This document shows positions 51,406 to 58,526 of a stretch of 64,000 nucleotides of DNA, in pieces (within the stretch, counting starts at the first letter, position 1; each line of letters starts with the position of its first letter). The notes beneath the pieces were generated by a model. That model did no database searches. It was not told the DNA's origin and saw only the letters and a program-made list of their open reading frames with translations. This DNA is from Cellulomonas cellasea. Lineage in GTDB: Bacteria > Actinomycetota > Actinomycetes > Actinomycetales > Cellulomonadaceae. Both the position numbers and the translations under genes were made by a program. The stretch covers positions 310,001-374,000 of the forward strand of contig NZ_BJLR01000016.1 of assembly GCF_006538745.1 (NCBI RefSeq), read 5' to 3'.

Positions 51406-51944
51406 GCGCCCGCCGGCCGGTGCCGGGTGCTGCCGCGGGCCACGACCACGCCGTGCCCACCGCGTCGCCGGGTCCCACCGGGGAGCCGCTGCCGTCGTTC
51501 GAGCGGTCCGTCGGCCGCTGGCTGCACGCCTACCCCCGTCGGTGGCGCCGCACGCGGGCCGTCGAGGTCACCGCGGTGCTCGCCGATCTCGCGGGACCCA
51601 CGGCCCGCCACCTCGACGCCCGCACTGCGCTCGGCCTCGTCATCGCCGGCCTCGTGACCCGTTGGCGCGAGCACCCGCCGCCGCGCGCGTACCTGACGTA
51701 CCGGCTCGCGGGCCGCCATCCCGGACCGGCGTGGGACGGGTGGCTCCGCGACGACGTCGACGGCCGGCTCTACCCGGTGCGGCTCGCGCTCACCGAGGGG
51801 CTCGTCGCGGCGGTGGCGTACCCGTCCGTCGAGCGGCTCTACCTCGCGGCGGGCTCGCCGGGCGCCGGGACGACCGGGCCGGCGACGGCTGCCGGGCGCA
51901 CCTCCCGTCCGGCGCCGGCCGAGGCCTCCGAGGACCGCGCGTGA
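51402..51944 (+). CDS. Hypothetical protein, paralogue of the next gene
   Basis: A 180-residue protein with WLHAYPRRWRRTRAVEVTAVLADLAGP (about 40-67), RWREHPPPRAYLTYRL and WDGWLRDDVDGRLYPVRLALTEG. The following gene has the same three blocks, so the two arose by duplication. This copy then loses the long hydrophobic part and ends in a Gly/Thr/Pro-rich tail. Overlaps the PadR stop (ATGA). The AYPRRWR block is common in genes linked to PadR regulators in actinobacteria; function unknown. Confidence 0.75.
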   Translation: MSARRPVPGAAAGHDHAVPTASPGPTGEPLPSFERSVGRWLHAYPRRWRRTRAVEVTAVLADLAGPTARHLDARTALGLVIAGLVTRWREHPPPRAYLTYRLAGRHPGPAWDGWLRDDVDGRLYPVRLALTEGLVAAVAYPSVERLYLAAGSPGAGTTGPATAAGRTSRPAPAEASEDRA

Positions 51945-52534
51945 GCACCCTGGACCCGTTCGGCCGCTCGACCGCGCTCTGGCTGCGCGCGTACCCCCGC
52001 CGCTGGCGCACCGCGCGCGCCGCCGAGGTGACGGAGGTCCTCCGCGACCTCGCCGAGCCCGGCGCCGGGCGCGTCGACGCCCGCACGGCGCTGGCCCTCG
52101 TCCGGTCCGGCTGGGCGGAGCGGTGGCGGGACCACCCGCCGCTCGGCACGTACCTGCGCCACCGGCTGCTCGACCGCCCGCTGCCGCCCCGCTGGGCGGG
52201 GTGGCAGCGCGACGACGTGCACGGCCGGCTGTTCCCGGTGCGCTTCGCGCTGACCCGGACCGTGGGCATCGCGATCCTGCTCAGCCTGCTCGCCGCCGTC
52301 GACCACCTCGCCGGCACCGAGATCATCGGGACGGGCGCCGACGACGCCCGCTTCGTCGTGCAGTACCTCAGCGGGTTCGCGGTGCTCCTGTCCCTGGGCA
52401 AGACCCTCACGCACCGCCGGGAACCGGAGCCCGAGCGCGACGACCTCGGCCCGTTCCTGCCGTATGTCCCGCTCACCCCCGAGCCGCCTCGCGCACCGCG
52501 CCGGTCCCTGCGACGGCGGACGGGTCCCGCGTGA
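51941..52534 (+). CDS. Hypothetical protein, paralogue of the previous gene, with membrane segments
   Basis: A 197-residue protein: WLRAYPRRWRTARAAEVTEVLRDLAEP, RWRDHPPLGTYLRHRLL, WQRDDVHGRLFPVRFALTRT as in the preceding gene, then two hydrophobic stretches (VGIAILLSLLAAVDHLAG and VQYLSGFAVLLSLG) and a hydrophilic tail. Starts with GTG overlapping the previous stop (GTGA). It likely sits at the membrane. The three genes 51064-52534 form one PadR-controlled unit; such units often handle efflux or membrane stress, but nothing here proves that. Confidence 0.75.
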   Translation: MSTLDPFGRSTALWLRAYPRRWRTARAAEVTEVLRDLAEPGAGRVDARTALALVRSGWAERWRDHPPLGTYLRHRLLDRPLPPRWAGWQRDDVHGRLFPVRFALTRTVGIAILLSLLAAVDHLAGTEIIGTGADDARFVVQYLSGFAVLLSLGKTLTHRREPEPERDDLGPFLPYVPLTPEPPRAPRRSLRRRTGPA

Positions 52535-52668
52535 CGACCGAGGCCCCGCGCTTCTCGCTCGACCGGCACCCGCGGTGTGTGCCGAGGGGTGAACGCCGCG
52601 ACGGCCCCACGCGTGGCACTCGGTAGGCTGGGCCCGCCCCCACCGCCGCGAAAGACCTGGAGCAACCC

Positions 52669-52935
52669 GTGGGACGAGTCGTCGTCGATGTGATGCCGAA
52701 GCCCGAGATCCTGGACCCGCAGGGCAAGGCCGTCGCCGGTGCGCTGCCGCGGCTCGGCTTCGCGCAGTTCACCAGCGTCCGCCAGGGCAAGCGCTTCGAG
52801 CTCGAGTTCGAGGGGCCGGTGACCGACGAGGTGCTGGCCGCCGCGCGTGAGGCCGGTGAGCACGTGCTGTCCAACCCCGTGATCGAGGACGTCGTCGCGG
52901 TCTACGCGGAGGACGCCGCGCAGGTGACCGCGTGA
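52669..52935 (+). CDS. purS: Phosphoribosylformylglycinamidine synthase subunit PurS
   Basis: An 88-residue protein with the family pattern [28 protein letters not shown] and [12 protein letters not shown]. PurS bridges the glutaminase PurQ and the synthetase PurL in the complex that makes FGAM from FGAR. The GTG follows CTGGAG, and a TAGGCT hexamer at 52624-52629 is a likely -10. Its stop overlaps the purQ start. Confidence 0.96.
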   Translation: MGRVVVDVMPKPEILDPQGKAVAGALPRLGFAQFTSVRQGKRFELEFEGPVTDEVLAAAREAGEHVLSNPVIEDVVAVYAEDAAQVTA

Positions 52936-53627
52936 CGCGCGTCGGCGTGGTGACGTTCCCGGGGACGCTCGACGACCGGGACGCCGCCCGCGCGGTGCGC
53001 CTCGCCGGCGGCGAGCCCGTCGCGCTGTGGCACGCGGACGAGAACCTGCACGAGGTCGACGCCGTCGTCCTGCCCGGCGGCTTCTCGTACGGCGACTACC
53101 TGCGCGCGGGTGCGATCAGCCGCTTCGCGCCGGTCATGGGCTCGGTCGTGGACGCCGCGAACGGCGGGATGCCCGTGCTCGGCATCTGCAACGGCTTCCA
53201 GGTGCTGACCGAGGCGCACCTGCTGCCCGGCTCGATGATCAAGAACGACCACCTGCACTTCCTGTGCCGCGAGCAGGTCCTCAGCGTCGAGAACGCCGAG
53301 ACGTCGTGGACCCGCGACTACGCGGCCGGCGAGCGCATCACGATCCCGCTGAAGAACCAGGACGGCCAGTACGTCGCCGACGAGCGCACGCTCGACGAGC
53401 TCGAGGGCGAGGGCCGCGTCGTCTTCCGCTACGAGGACGTCAACCCGAACGGCTCGCGGCGCGGCATCGCGGGGATCTCGAACGCCAAGGGCAACGTCGT
53501 CGGCCTCATGCCGCACCCCGAGCACGCGGTCGAGGCGGGCTTCGGTCCCGACGGTGCGAACGGACCGCGCAGCGGCACGGACGGGCTGCGGTTCTTCACG
53601 TCGGTGCTCCACGCGCTGGTCGGATGA
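52932..53627 (+). CDS. purQ: Phosphoribosylformylglycinamidine synthase subunit PurQ (glutaminase)
   Basis: A 231-residue class I glutamine amidotransferase that supplies ammonia to PurL. Catalytic Cys is in [15 protein letters not shown], and the His/Glu pair is in [11 protein letters not shown]. Other landmarks are [17 protein letters not shown] and [16 protein letters not shown]. Start GTG overlaps the purS stop; its stop overlaps the start of the tandem GNAT gene (ATGA). purL is not present in the window, although it usually follows; the acetyltransferase gene takes its place. Confidence 0.97.
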   Translation: MTRVGVVTFPGTLDDRDAARAVRLAGGEPVALWHADENLHEVDAVVLPGGFSYGDYLRAGAISRFAPVMGSVVDAANGGMPVLGICNGFQVLTEAHLLPGSMIKNDHLHFLCREQVLSVENAETSWTRDYAAGERITIPLKNQDGQYVADERTLDELEGEGRVVFRYEDVNPNGSRRGIAGISNAKGNVVGLMPHPEHAVEAGFGPDGANGPRSGTDGLRFFTSVLHALVG

Positions 53628-54667
53628 CGCTCGCGCACACCCGCGGTGAGCTGACGACGTCCCTGGTCGACTGGGACGACGCCGACGCGACCCGCTTGCG
53701 CGGCGCCCAGGTCGCGGAGCTGGCCGAGCGGTACGGCGCGGACGACGTCGGCTCGGTCATGACCGCGGACGGCGTCGTCGCGATGCTGCTGGTGCGGGAC
53801 GGCGACGAGCCCGTCGCGTGCGGCGCGCTGCGTGACGTCACCGCCGAGCAGGGACCGGCGACCGTCGAGATCAAGCGGCTGTACGTGGTGCCGGACCGGC
53901 GGGGGCGCGGCCTGTCGCGCCTGGCCATGGCCGAGCTCGAGGCCCGCGCGCGGACGCTCGGCTACCGGCGCCTGATCCTCGAGACCGGCGTCATGCAGCC
54001 CGAGGCGATCGGGCTGTACCTCGCGCTCGGGTACGACCCGATCGAGGCCTACGGCGAGTACAAGGACGAGCCGTCGTCCCGCTGCTTCGGCAAGGCCCTG
54101 GTGCCCGACGACGGCGGTGCGGAGACGGACGTCCCGCGCGAGGAGGCCGGCGCCCAGCGGCGTGCCCGCCCCGAGGTGACGCTCCGCTTCGTCGACTGGG
54201 ACGACGCCGACGCGGTCGCGCTGCGCCTCGCGATGTACGAGCGCACCAACGCCCGTCTGTACCCGTCGCTGCGCGAGTCCGTCGAGCGCCGCGGCGGCTT
54301 CGCGGCGGACGACGCGGCCCAGGGCGAGGGTGCGCTGACCACGGTGCTCGCCGAGATCGACGGCGTGCCGGTCGGCTGCGCGACGCTGCGGGCCGCGCGC
54401 GACGGGTACCCCGCGGGCTCGGGCGAGCTCAAGAAGGTGTTCGTCGACGAGCGTGCGCGCGGCGCCGGCGTCGCGCGCACGATGCTGCAGGCGATCGAGG
54501 ACTCGGCGCGGGACCACCGCCTCACCCAGGTCGTGCTCATGACGGGCTACCGGCAGCCCGAGGCGATCCGGCTGTACGTGTCGAGCGGGTACCGCCCGAT
54601 CCTCCCGCTGACGCCGCGCGACCGGATCAACCCGCACGGTCTCTGGTTCGCCAAGCACCTGGGGTGA
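53624..54667 (+). CDS. Tandem GNAT N-acetyltransferase
   Basis: A 347-residue protein with two GNAT domains. The first (about 45-160) has motif [20 protein letters not shown], then [21 protein letters not shown]. The second (about 195-345) has [21 protein letters not shown], then [24 protein letters not shown]. Both carry the Q/RxxGxG/A acetyl-CoA loop. The first half repeats the [14 protein letters not shown] / [14 protein letters not shown] beginning, so the protein arose by internal duplication. It overlaps purQ by four bases, so it is co-expressed with purS-purQ. Substrate unknown. Confidence 0.9.
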   Translation: MTLAHTRGELTTSLVDWDDADATRLRGAQVAELAERYGADDVGSVMTADGVVAMLLVRDGDEPVACGALRDVTAEQGPATVEIKRLYVVPDRRGRGLSRLAMAELEARARTLGYRRLILETGVMQPEAIGLYLALGYDPIEAYGEYKDEPSSRCFGKALVPDDGGAETDVPREEAGAQRRARPEVTLRFVDWDDADAVALRLAMYERTNARLYPSLRESVERRGGFAADDAAQGEGALTTVLAEIDGVPVGCATLRAARDGYPAGSGELKKVFVDERARGAGVARTMLQAIEDSARDHRLTQVVLMTGYRQPEAIRLYVSSGYRPILPLTPRDRINPHGLWFAKHLG

Positions 54668-54736
54668 CGGTCCGTTCCACCGATCGGTGGAGGCGCGGGC
54701 GACCGAAGGTGGATGCGGCGCGGGTCGCCCGGCTCC

Positions 54737-54742
54737 TAGCGT
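54737..54742 (+). promoter_or_regulatory. -10 box (TAGCGT) of a leaderless promoter for DUF418 copy 1
   Basis: TAGCGT with 7 nt to the ATG at 54750; the same hexamer lies at the same place before copy 2. Confidence 0.55.
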
Positions 54743-54749
54743 CGAGGTC

Positions 54750-56066
54750 ATGACCGCGGAGCGCCCGGACCACGCACCCACGACGCCGTACCCGCGACCG
54801 GGGAGCGGTGCCGCGCTCGACGCCGCACCGCCCGCACGGGCCGCGCTGCCCGCCCCGGCGGCACCGCCTGTCCCGGTGGCACCGCCCGCACCGGCACCGC
54901 CCGCACCGGCGGCGCCCACGCGGTCGCTGGCCCCCGACCTCGCGCGCGGCATGCTCCTGCTGTTCATCGCCTCGGCGAACGTGTGGGGCTACCTGTGGAA
55001 CAGCGCGGCCGAGGCGTCGCGGTACGGCCTGCGCCCGGTCGGCGGCTCCTCGCTCGACCTCGTGGTCGACGGCGTCGTGGCCTTCTTCGTGGACGACCGC
55101 TCGCGGCCGATGTTCGCGATCCTCTACGGCTTCGGGCTCGCGACGATGGCGGCCCGGCTGGCCTCCCGCGGGGCCGACCGGCGCGACGTGCGGCGCGTCA
55201 TCGCCCGGCGCAGCCGCTGGCTCGTCGTCCTCGGCGTCGCGCACGCCGCGCTGCTGTTCGCGGGCGACATCCTCGCGCCCTACGGCGTCACCGGCCTCAT
55301 CGCGCTCGCGTTCCTGCAGCGCTCGCGCACCGTGCTCCTGTGGTGGTTCTGGGGGTCCTCGCTCGTCGCGACCGTGGGCGGCGCGCTCGTCCTGACCTTC
55401 CTGCACGAGTACTGGGGCACGGGCGAGATCCCGCCGTCGGACTACCTGGCCTCGGCCGTCGAGCGCCTCTTCGGCTCGCTCGCGATCACCACGATCGCCG
55501 CGGTGCTGCTGTTCTTCGTCCCGCAGGTGGTCCTCGGGATCCTGCTCGCGCGCAGCGGCTGGCTCGCGCGGCCGTGGGAGCACCGGCAGGCGCTCGGGCG
55601 CGTCGTCGTCGTCGCCCTGGTCGTCAACCTCGTCGGGAACCTGCCGTTCGCGCTCGCGGTCGCGCAGGTCTGGACGCCGGCCGACGGCGCGGTCGGGCTG
55701 ACGGTCGAGCTCGCGCACTACCTGTCCGGCGTCGTGATGGGGTTCGGGTACGTGTGCCTGTTCGGGTGGGTCGCGGCGGTGCTGCGCGACCGCCCGCGGC
55801 GTGGGGTCGTGTCCGCCGTCGCGGCGGTGGGTGAGCGGTCGCTGACCTCCTACCTGCTGCAGTCGGTGATGTTCGCGCCGCTGCTCAGCGCGTGGGGGCT
55901 CGGGCTCGGCGGGCGGATCGGGACGGCGCAGGCGGCGGTGCTGGCGATCGGGGTGTGGCTGGTGACGGTGCTGGTCGCGGTGGCGATGCACCGGGCCGGG
56001 CGACGGGGGCCGTTCGAGGTGCTGCTGCGGCGGCTGACCTACGGCCGGCGGGACACGCGCCCCTGA
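54750..56066 (+). CDS. DUF418 family membrane protein, copy 1
   Basis: A 438-residue polytopic protein. A Pro/Ala-rich N-terminal stretch of about 55 residues precedes about ten hydrophobic segments. DUF418 marks: LAPDLARGMLLLFIASANVWGYLW, then DDRSRPMFAILYGFGLA, LAGDILAPYGVTGLI-type segments and the C-terminal GERSLTSYLLQSVMFAPLLSAWGLG. Function is unknown (related proteins resemble acyltransferase 3-like membrane enzymes). The 3' part is identical at DNA level to copy 2 over 298 bp. Start set by the leaderless promoter. Confidence 0.9.
   Translation: MTAERPDHAPTTPYPRPGSGAALDAAPPARAALPAPAAPPVPVAPPAPAPPAPAAPTRSLAPDLARGMLLLFIASANVWGYLWNSAAEASRYGLRPVGGSSLDLVVDGVVAFFVDDRSRPMFAILYGFGLATMAARLASRGADRRDVRRVIARRSRWLVVLGVAHAALLFAGDILAPYGVTGLIALAFLQRSRTVLLWWFWGSSLVATVGGALVLTFLHEYWGTGEIPPSDYLASAVERLFGSLAITTIAAVLLFFVPQVVLGILLARSGWLARPWEHRQALGRVVVVALVVNLVGNLPFALAVAQVWTPADGAVGLTVELAHYLSGVVMGFGYVCLFGWVAAVLRDRPRRGVVSAVAAVGERSLTSYLLQSVMFAPLLSAWGLGLGGRIGTAQAAVLAIGVWLVTVLVAVAMHRAGRRGPFEVLLRRLTYGRRDTRP
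55705..56002 (+). repeat. Identical 298-bp tract shared by the two DUF418 genes (copy A)
   Basis: Bases 55705-56002 match 57019-57316 without a single difference, while the flanking parts of the same genes differ at many positions. The offset is 1314 bp. This is the signature of recent gene conversion between tandem paralogues. Confidence 0.9.
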
Positions 56067-56136
56067 GTGCCGTATGGGGGCAGACCCCCAGGTCAGCGGG
56101 GGTGCTCCCCTGATGTCCGCGCACGGGTCGCACCCC

Positions 56137-56142
56137 TAGCGT
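56137..56142 (+). promoter_or_regulatory. -10 box (TAGCGT) of a near-leaderless promoter for DUF418 copy 2
   Basis: TAGCGT with 8 nt to the ATG at 56151. Confidence 0.5.
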
Positions 56143-56150
56143 CGTGAGTC

Positions 56151-57470
56151 ATGAGCCACGACGAGCCCACGGCCGTGCTGACCACCCGTCCCGCGCCCCC
56201 GGGCACCGCCGCCGAGGGCCCGCCGCCCGCCCTCCGGTCCCTCGCGCCCGACCTCGCACGCGGCATGCTGCTGCTCTTCATCGCCTCGGCGAACGTCTGG
56301 GGCTACCTCTGGTCGAGCGGCGGGTTCAACGAGGTCGGCTACCGCCCGGCCGGCGGCACGACGCTCGACCACCTGGTCGACGGGCTGGTGGCCTTCTTCG
56401 TCGACGACCGGTCGCGTCCGATGTTCGCGATCCTGTACGGCTTCGGGCTCGCCGTGATGGCCTCTCGCCTCACCGAGCGCGGCGTGACGCGCAAGGGGGT
56501 ACGACGGGTCCTGGCGAGGCGGAGCTGGTGGCTCGTCGCGTTCGGGCTCGTGCACGCCACGCTCCTCTTCCACGGAGACATCCTCGCCCCCTACGGCGTG
56601 ACCGGGCTCGTCGCCCTCGCGTTCCTGCACCGCTCCCCGCGCGTGCTCGCGGTGTGGTTCTGGGGCGCGTCCGCCCTGGCGACGGCGGCAGGCTGCGTGA
56701 TGCTCTTCGGTCTCCTCGACCTCGGCATGGGCGAGGGCGACGGCGCGCCCGTGACGAGCTACCTCGAGTCCGCTGTCGAGCGCGCGGTCGCCTCCGGCGT
56801 CGTCAGCGTCGCGTCGCTCCTCCTGCTCTTCTTCGTCCCCCAGGTCGTCCTCGGCATCCTGCTGGCGCGTGCCGGCTGGCTCACCCGACCGTGGGACCAC
56901 CGGCGCGAGCTCGGTCGGGTCGCCGTGGGCGCAGCCGTCGTCAACCTGGTCTTCAACCTGCCCTACGCGCTCGCCGTCGCGCAGCTCTGGCGCCCCGATG
57001 CGACGACCAACGGCGTGCTCGAGCTCGCGCACTACCTGTCCGGCGTCGTGATGGGGTTCGGGTACGTGTGCCTGTTCGGGTGGGTCGCGGCGGTGCTGCG
57101 CGACCGCCCGCGGCGTGGGGTCGTGTCCGCCGTCGCGGCGGTGGGTGAGCGGTCGCTGACCTCCTACCTGCTGCAGTCGGTGATGTTCGCGCCGCTGCTC
57201 AGCGCGTGGGGGCTCGGGCTCGGCGGGCGGATCGGGACGGCGCAGGCGGCGGTGCTGGCGATCGGGGTGTGGCTGGTGACGGTGCTGGTCGCGGTGGCGA
57301 TGCACCGGGCCGGGCGCCGGGGGCCGTTCGAGGTGCTGCTGCGCCGGCTCACGTACGGCCGCGGTGGCGCCGGGGTCGCGGTTCCGGTGCGTGCGGCGGT
57401 GCACGCCCGGCCCGCCGACGCCGTGACGCACCCACAGGAGCCCGGCGCGCGCGTCACCCCGCACGGGTGA
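56151..57470 (+). CDS. DUF418 family membrane protein, copy 2
   Basis: A 439-residue paralogue of the preceding gene with the same ten or so hydrophobic segments but a shorter N-terminus and a C-terminal extension of about 40 residues (after TYGRGGAGVAV). Landmarks are LAPDLARGMLLLFIASANVWGYLW, DDRSRPMFAILYGFGLA and HGDILAPYGVTGLV. The last third is identical to copy 1 at DNA level, whereas the first two thirds clearly diverge. A strong hairpin ends the gene just before the promoter of the cysteine leader peptide. Confidence 0.9.
   Translation: MSHDEPTAVLTTRPAPPGTAAEGPPPALRSLAPDLARGMLLLFIASANVWGYLWSSGGFNEVGYRPAGGTTLDHLVDGLVAFFVDDRSRPMFAILYGFGLAVMASRLTERGVTRKGVRRVLARRSWWLVAFGLVHATLLFHGDILAPYGVTGLVALAFLHRSPRVLAVWFWGASALATAAGCVMLFGLLDLGMGEGDGAPVTSYLESAVERAVASGVVSVASLLLLFFVPQVVLGILLARAGWLTRPWDHRRELGRVAVGAAVVNLVFNLPYALAVAQLWRPDATTNGVLELAHYLSGVVMGFGYVCLFGWVAAVLRDRPRRGVVSAVAAVGERSLTSYLLQSVMFAPLLSAWGLGLGGRIGTAQAAVLAIGVWLVTVLVAVAMHRAGRRGPFEVLLRRLTYGRGGAGVAVPVRAAVHARPADAVTHPQEPGARVTPHG
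57019..57316 (+). repeat. Identical 298-bp tract shared by the two DUF418 genes (copy B)
   Basis: Partner of 55705-56002. After position 57316 four differences appear within the next 45 bases, so the conversion boundary is sharp. Confidence 0.9.
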
Positions 57471-57482
57471 CTTCTCCGACCG

Positions 57483-57519
57483 GGTGCCGGGACGGGGTAG
57501 GCAGCCCCGTCCCGGCGCC
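57483..57519 (+). terminator. Strong hairpin terminator after DUF418 copy 2
   Basis: Stem GGTGCCGGGACGGGG (57483-57497) pairs with the segment 57505-57519 (CCCCGTCCCGGCGCC), 15 bp with one G-T pair, 7-nt loop. The -10 of the cysteine leader begins two bases later, so its -35 lies in this stem. Confidence 0.8.
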
Positions 57520-57520
57520 G

Positions 57521-57526
57521 TACGAT
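57521..57526 (+). promoter_or_regulatory. -10 box (TACGAT) of the leaderless cysteine-leader promoter
   Basis: TACGAT with 6 nt to the GTG at 57533. Transcription would start at or next to that codon, making the leader peptide leaderless. Confidence 0.7.
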
Positions 57527-57532
57527 CGCGGG

Positions 57533-57562
57533 GTGTTCCTGATGCAGACGTGTTGTCGCTGA
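57533..57562 (+). CDS. Cysteine-responsive leader peptide (MFLMQTCCR)
   Basis: A nine-codon ORF GTG-TTC-CTG-ATG-CAG-ACG-TGT-TGT-CGC-TGA, too short for gene callers. It starts leaderless and ends in two Cys codons before the final Arg. Short upstream ORFs ending in Cys codons are known in mycobacteria and relatives as cysteine attenuation leaders for sulfur genes: low charged Cys-tRNA stalls the ribosome and changes downstream expression. The next gene begins 74 nt after the leader stop and is followed by sulfur assimilation genes. Function here is inferred from codon content and context. Confidence 0.8.
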   Translation: MFLMQTCCR

Positions 57563-57636
57563 GCTGACGACCCCGCGCGCCCGCGGCCTCCGGCCCCCGC
57601 TGCGCACCTGCTGCACCGCACCCCAGGACACCCCCC

Positions 57637-58305
57637 ATGTCTCAGCTCGTCCTCGACCGTCTCCTCCCGGACATGTCGACCCCCACCGCCCTCGACGGCG
57701 CCGCTGCCCTCGACCGCGCCCCCGCCGCGGGGCGCGAGGCGGCCACTGACTCCTCCACCCCCGTGCGGAGCGCTGCGAGCGACCCTGCGGACCTCCGCGC
57801 CGCGCCGGACGCCGCCCGCCGCGTGACCGTCGCCGTCGCCGCCCCCGGGGACGACCGCCCCCACGCGGGCGACCCCGTCGCCTTCCGCCCGACGTCCGGC
57901 GTGGCGCTCGCGCTCGCCGCCGCGCGTGCCGACGCCGTGCACCTGTCCTTCTCGGCGCAGGTCCCGACCGTCGCCGCGATGGCCGAGCTCGTCGAGCAGC
58001 TCGAGGACGAGATCGCCGCGGTCGGCCGCGAGCGCGCCGGCGTGAGCATCGTGCTCGACCTCGACGTCCTGCCGACCGCCGACGCCGACGTGGCCCGCCG
58101 CAAGCGCTCCTACCTCGAGCACCTCGACGCGCTCGCGGGGCTGACGTGGAAGCCGTCGGCCACGCGCGTCGTCGCCGCACCCGAGGCGGTCGTGGGCGCG
58201 GCCGTCGACCTCGCGCGTCGGGTCGGCGTGGACGGCGTCGTGCTCGTGCCGCTCGCGGACGGCCCGGCCGTCGACCACCTCCGCGCGCTGGCGCCGGTCG
58301 CCTGA
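57637..58305 (+). CDS. Short flavin-monooxygenase-like protein (LLM-type remnant) behind the cysteine leader
   Basis: A 222-residue protein. Residues about 1-65 are low-complexity Ala/Pro/Asp. The rest (about 75-222) resembles the C-terminal half of luciferase-like FMN monooxygenases of the NtaA/SnaA/DszA type: ADAVHLSF, VSIVLDLDVLPTADADVARRKRSYLEHLDALAGLTW and VGVDGVVLVPLADGPAVDHL. Full-length enzymes are about 350-450 residues, so the N-terminal flavin and substrate parts are missing. It may be a domain remnant or a regulatory protein. Expression is expected to be cysteine-controlled. The stop lies inside a tandem repeat. Confidence 0.65.
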   Translation: MSQLVLDRLLPDMSTPTALDGAAALDRAPAAGREAATDSSTPVRSAASDPADLRAAPDAARRVTVAVAAPGDDRPHAGDPVAFRPTSGVALALAAARADAVHLSFSAQVPTVAAMAELVEQLEDEIAAVGRERAGVSIVLDLDVLPTADADVARRKRSYLEHLDALAGLTWKPSATRVVAAPEAVVGAAVDLARRVGVDGVVLVPLADGPAVDHLRALAPVA

Positions 58306-58440
58306 CCGACGCGCCGGCCGCCTGACCGACGCGCCAGCCGCCTGTCCGACGCGCCGGCCGCCTGTCCGACCCGCCAATCGCCCGACCGACGTGCCGGTCG
58401 CCCCACCGACGTGCCGGTCGCCCGACCGACGGGCAGCCAC
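58291..58440. repeat. 20-bp tandem repeat, about 7.5 copies
   Basis: From 58301 seven 20-bp units run in phase (type CCTGACCGACGCGCCGGCCG, with variants such as CCTGTCCGAC and GTGCCGGTCG), preceded by a half unit at 58291-58300. It overlaps the last codons and stop of the LLM-like gene and fills most of the gap to the convergent sulfhydrylase gene. Units contain CGGTCG/CGACCG dyads that can form hairpins. Confidence 0.85.
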
Positions 58441-58483
58441 CCGGCCCGTGCCCCGGGCCTGGCGCCGTCGCGCGGACGCCACG

Positions 58484-58504
58484 CCGACCGGGCGGCCCGG
58501 TCGG
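58484..58504 (-). terminator. Hairpin terminator after the sulfhydrylase operon
   Basis: CCGACCGGGC (58484-58493) and GCCCGGTCGG (58495-58504) are exact inverse complements. It is 23 nt past the minus-strand stop codon. Confidence 0.65.
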
Positions 58505-58526
58505 GTCGGGACCCGATCCTGCTGGG

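Noticed and set aside
58110-58406. A minus-strand frame through the 20-bp repeats (GRPARRSGDWRVGQ...)
   Set aside because: It only translates the tandem repeat and has no start signal; treated as repeat, not gene.
58291-58440. Possible CRISPR array
   Set aside because: The 20-bp units are contiguous with no unique spacers and no cas genes are present.
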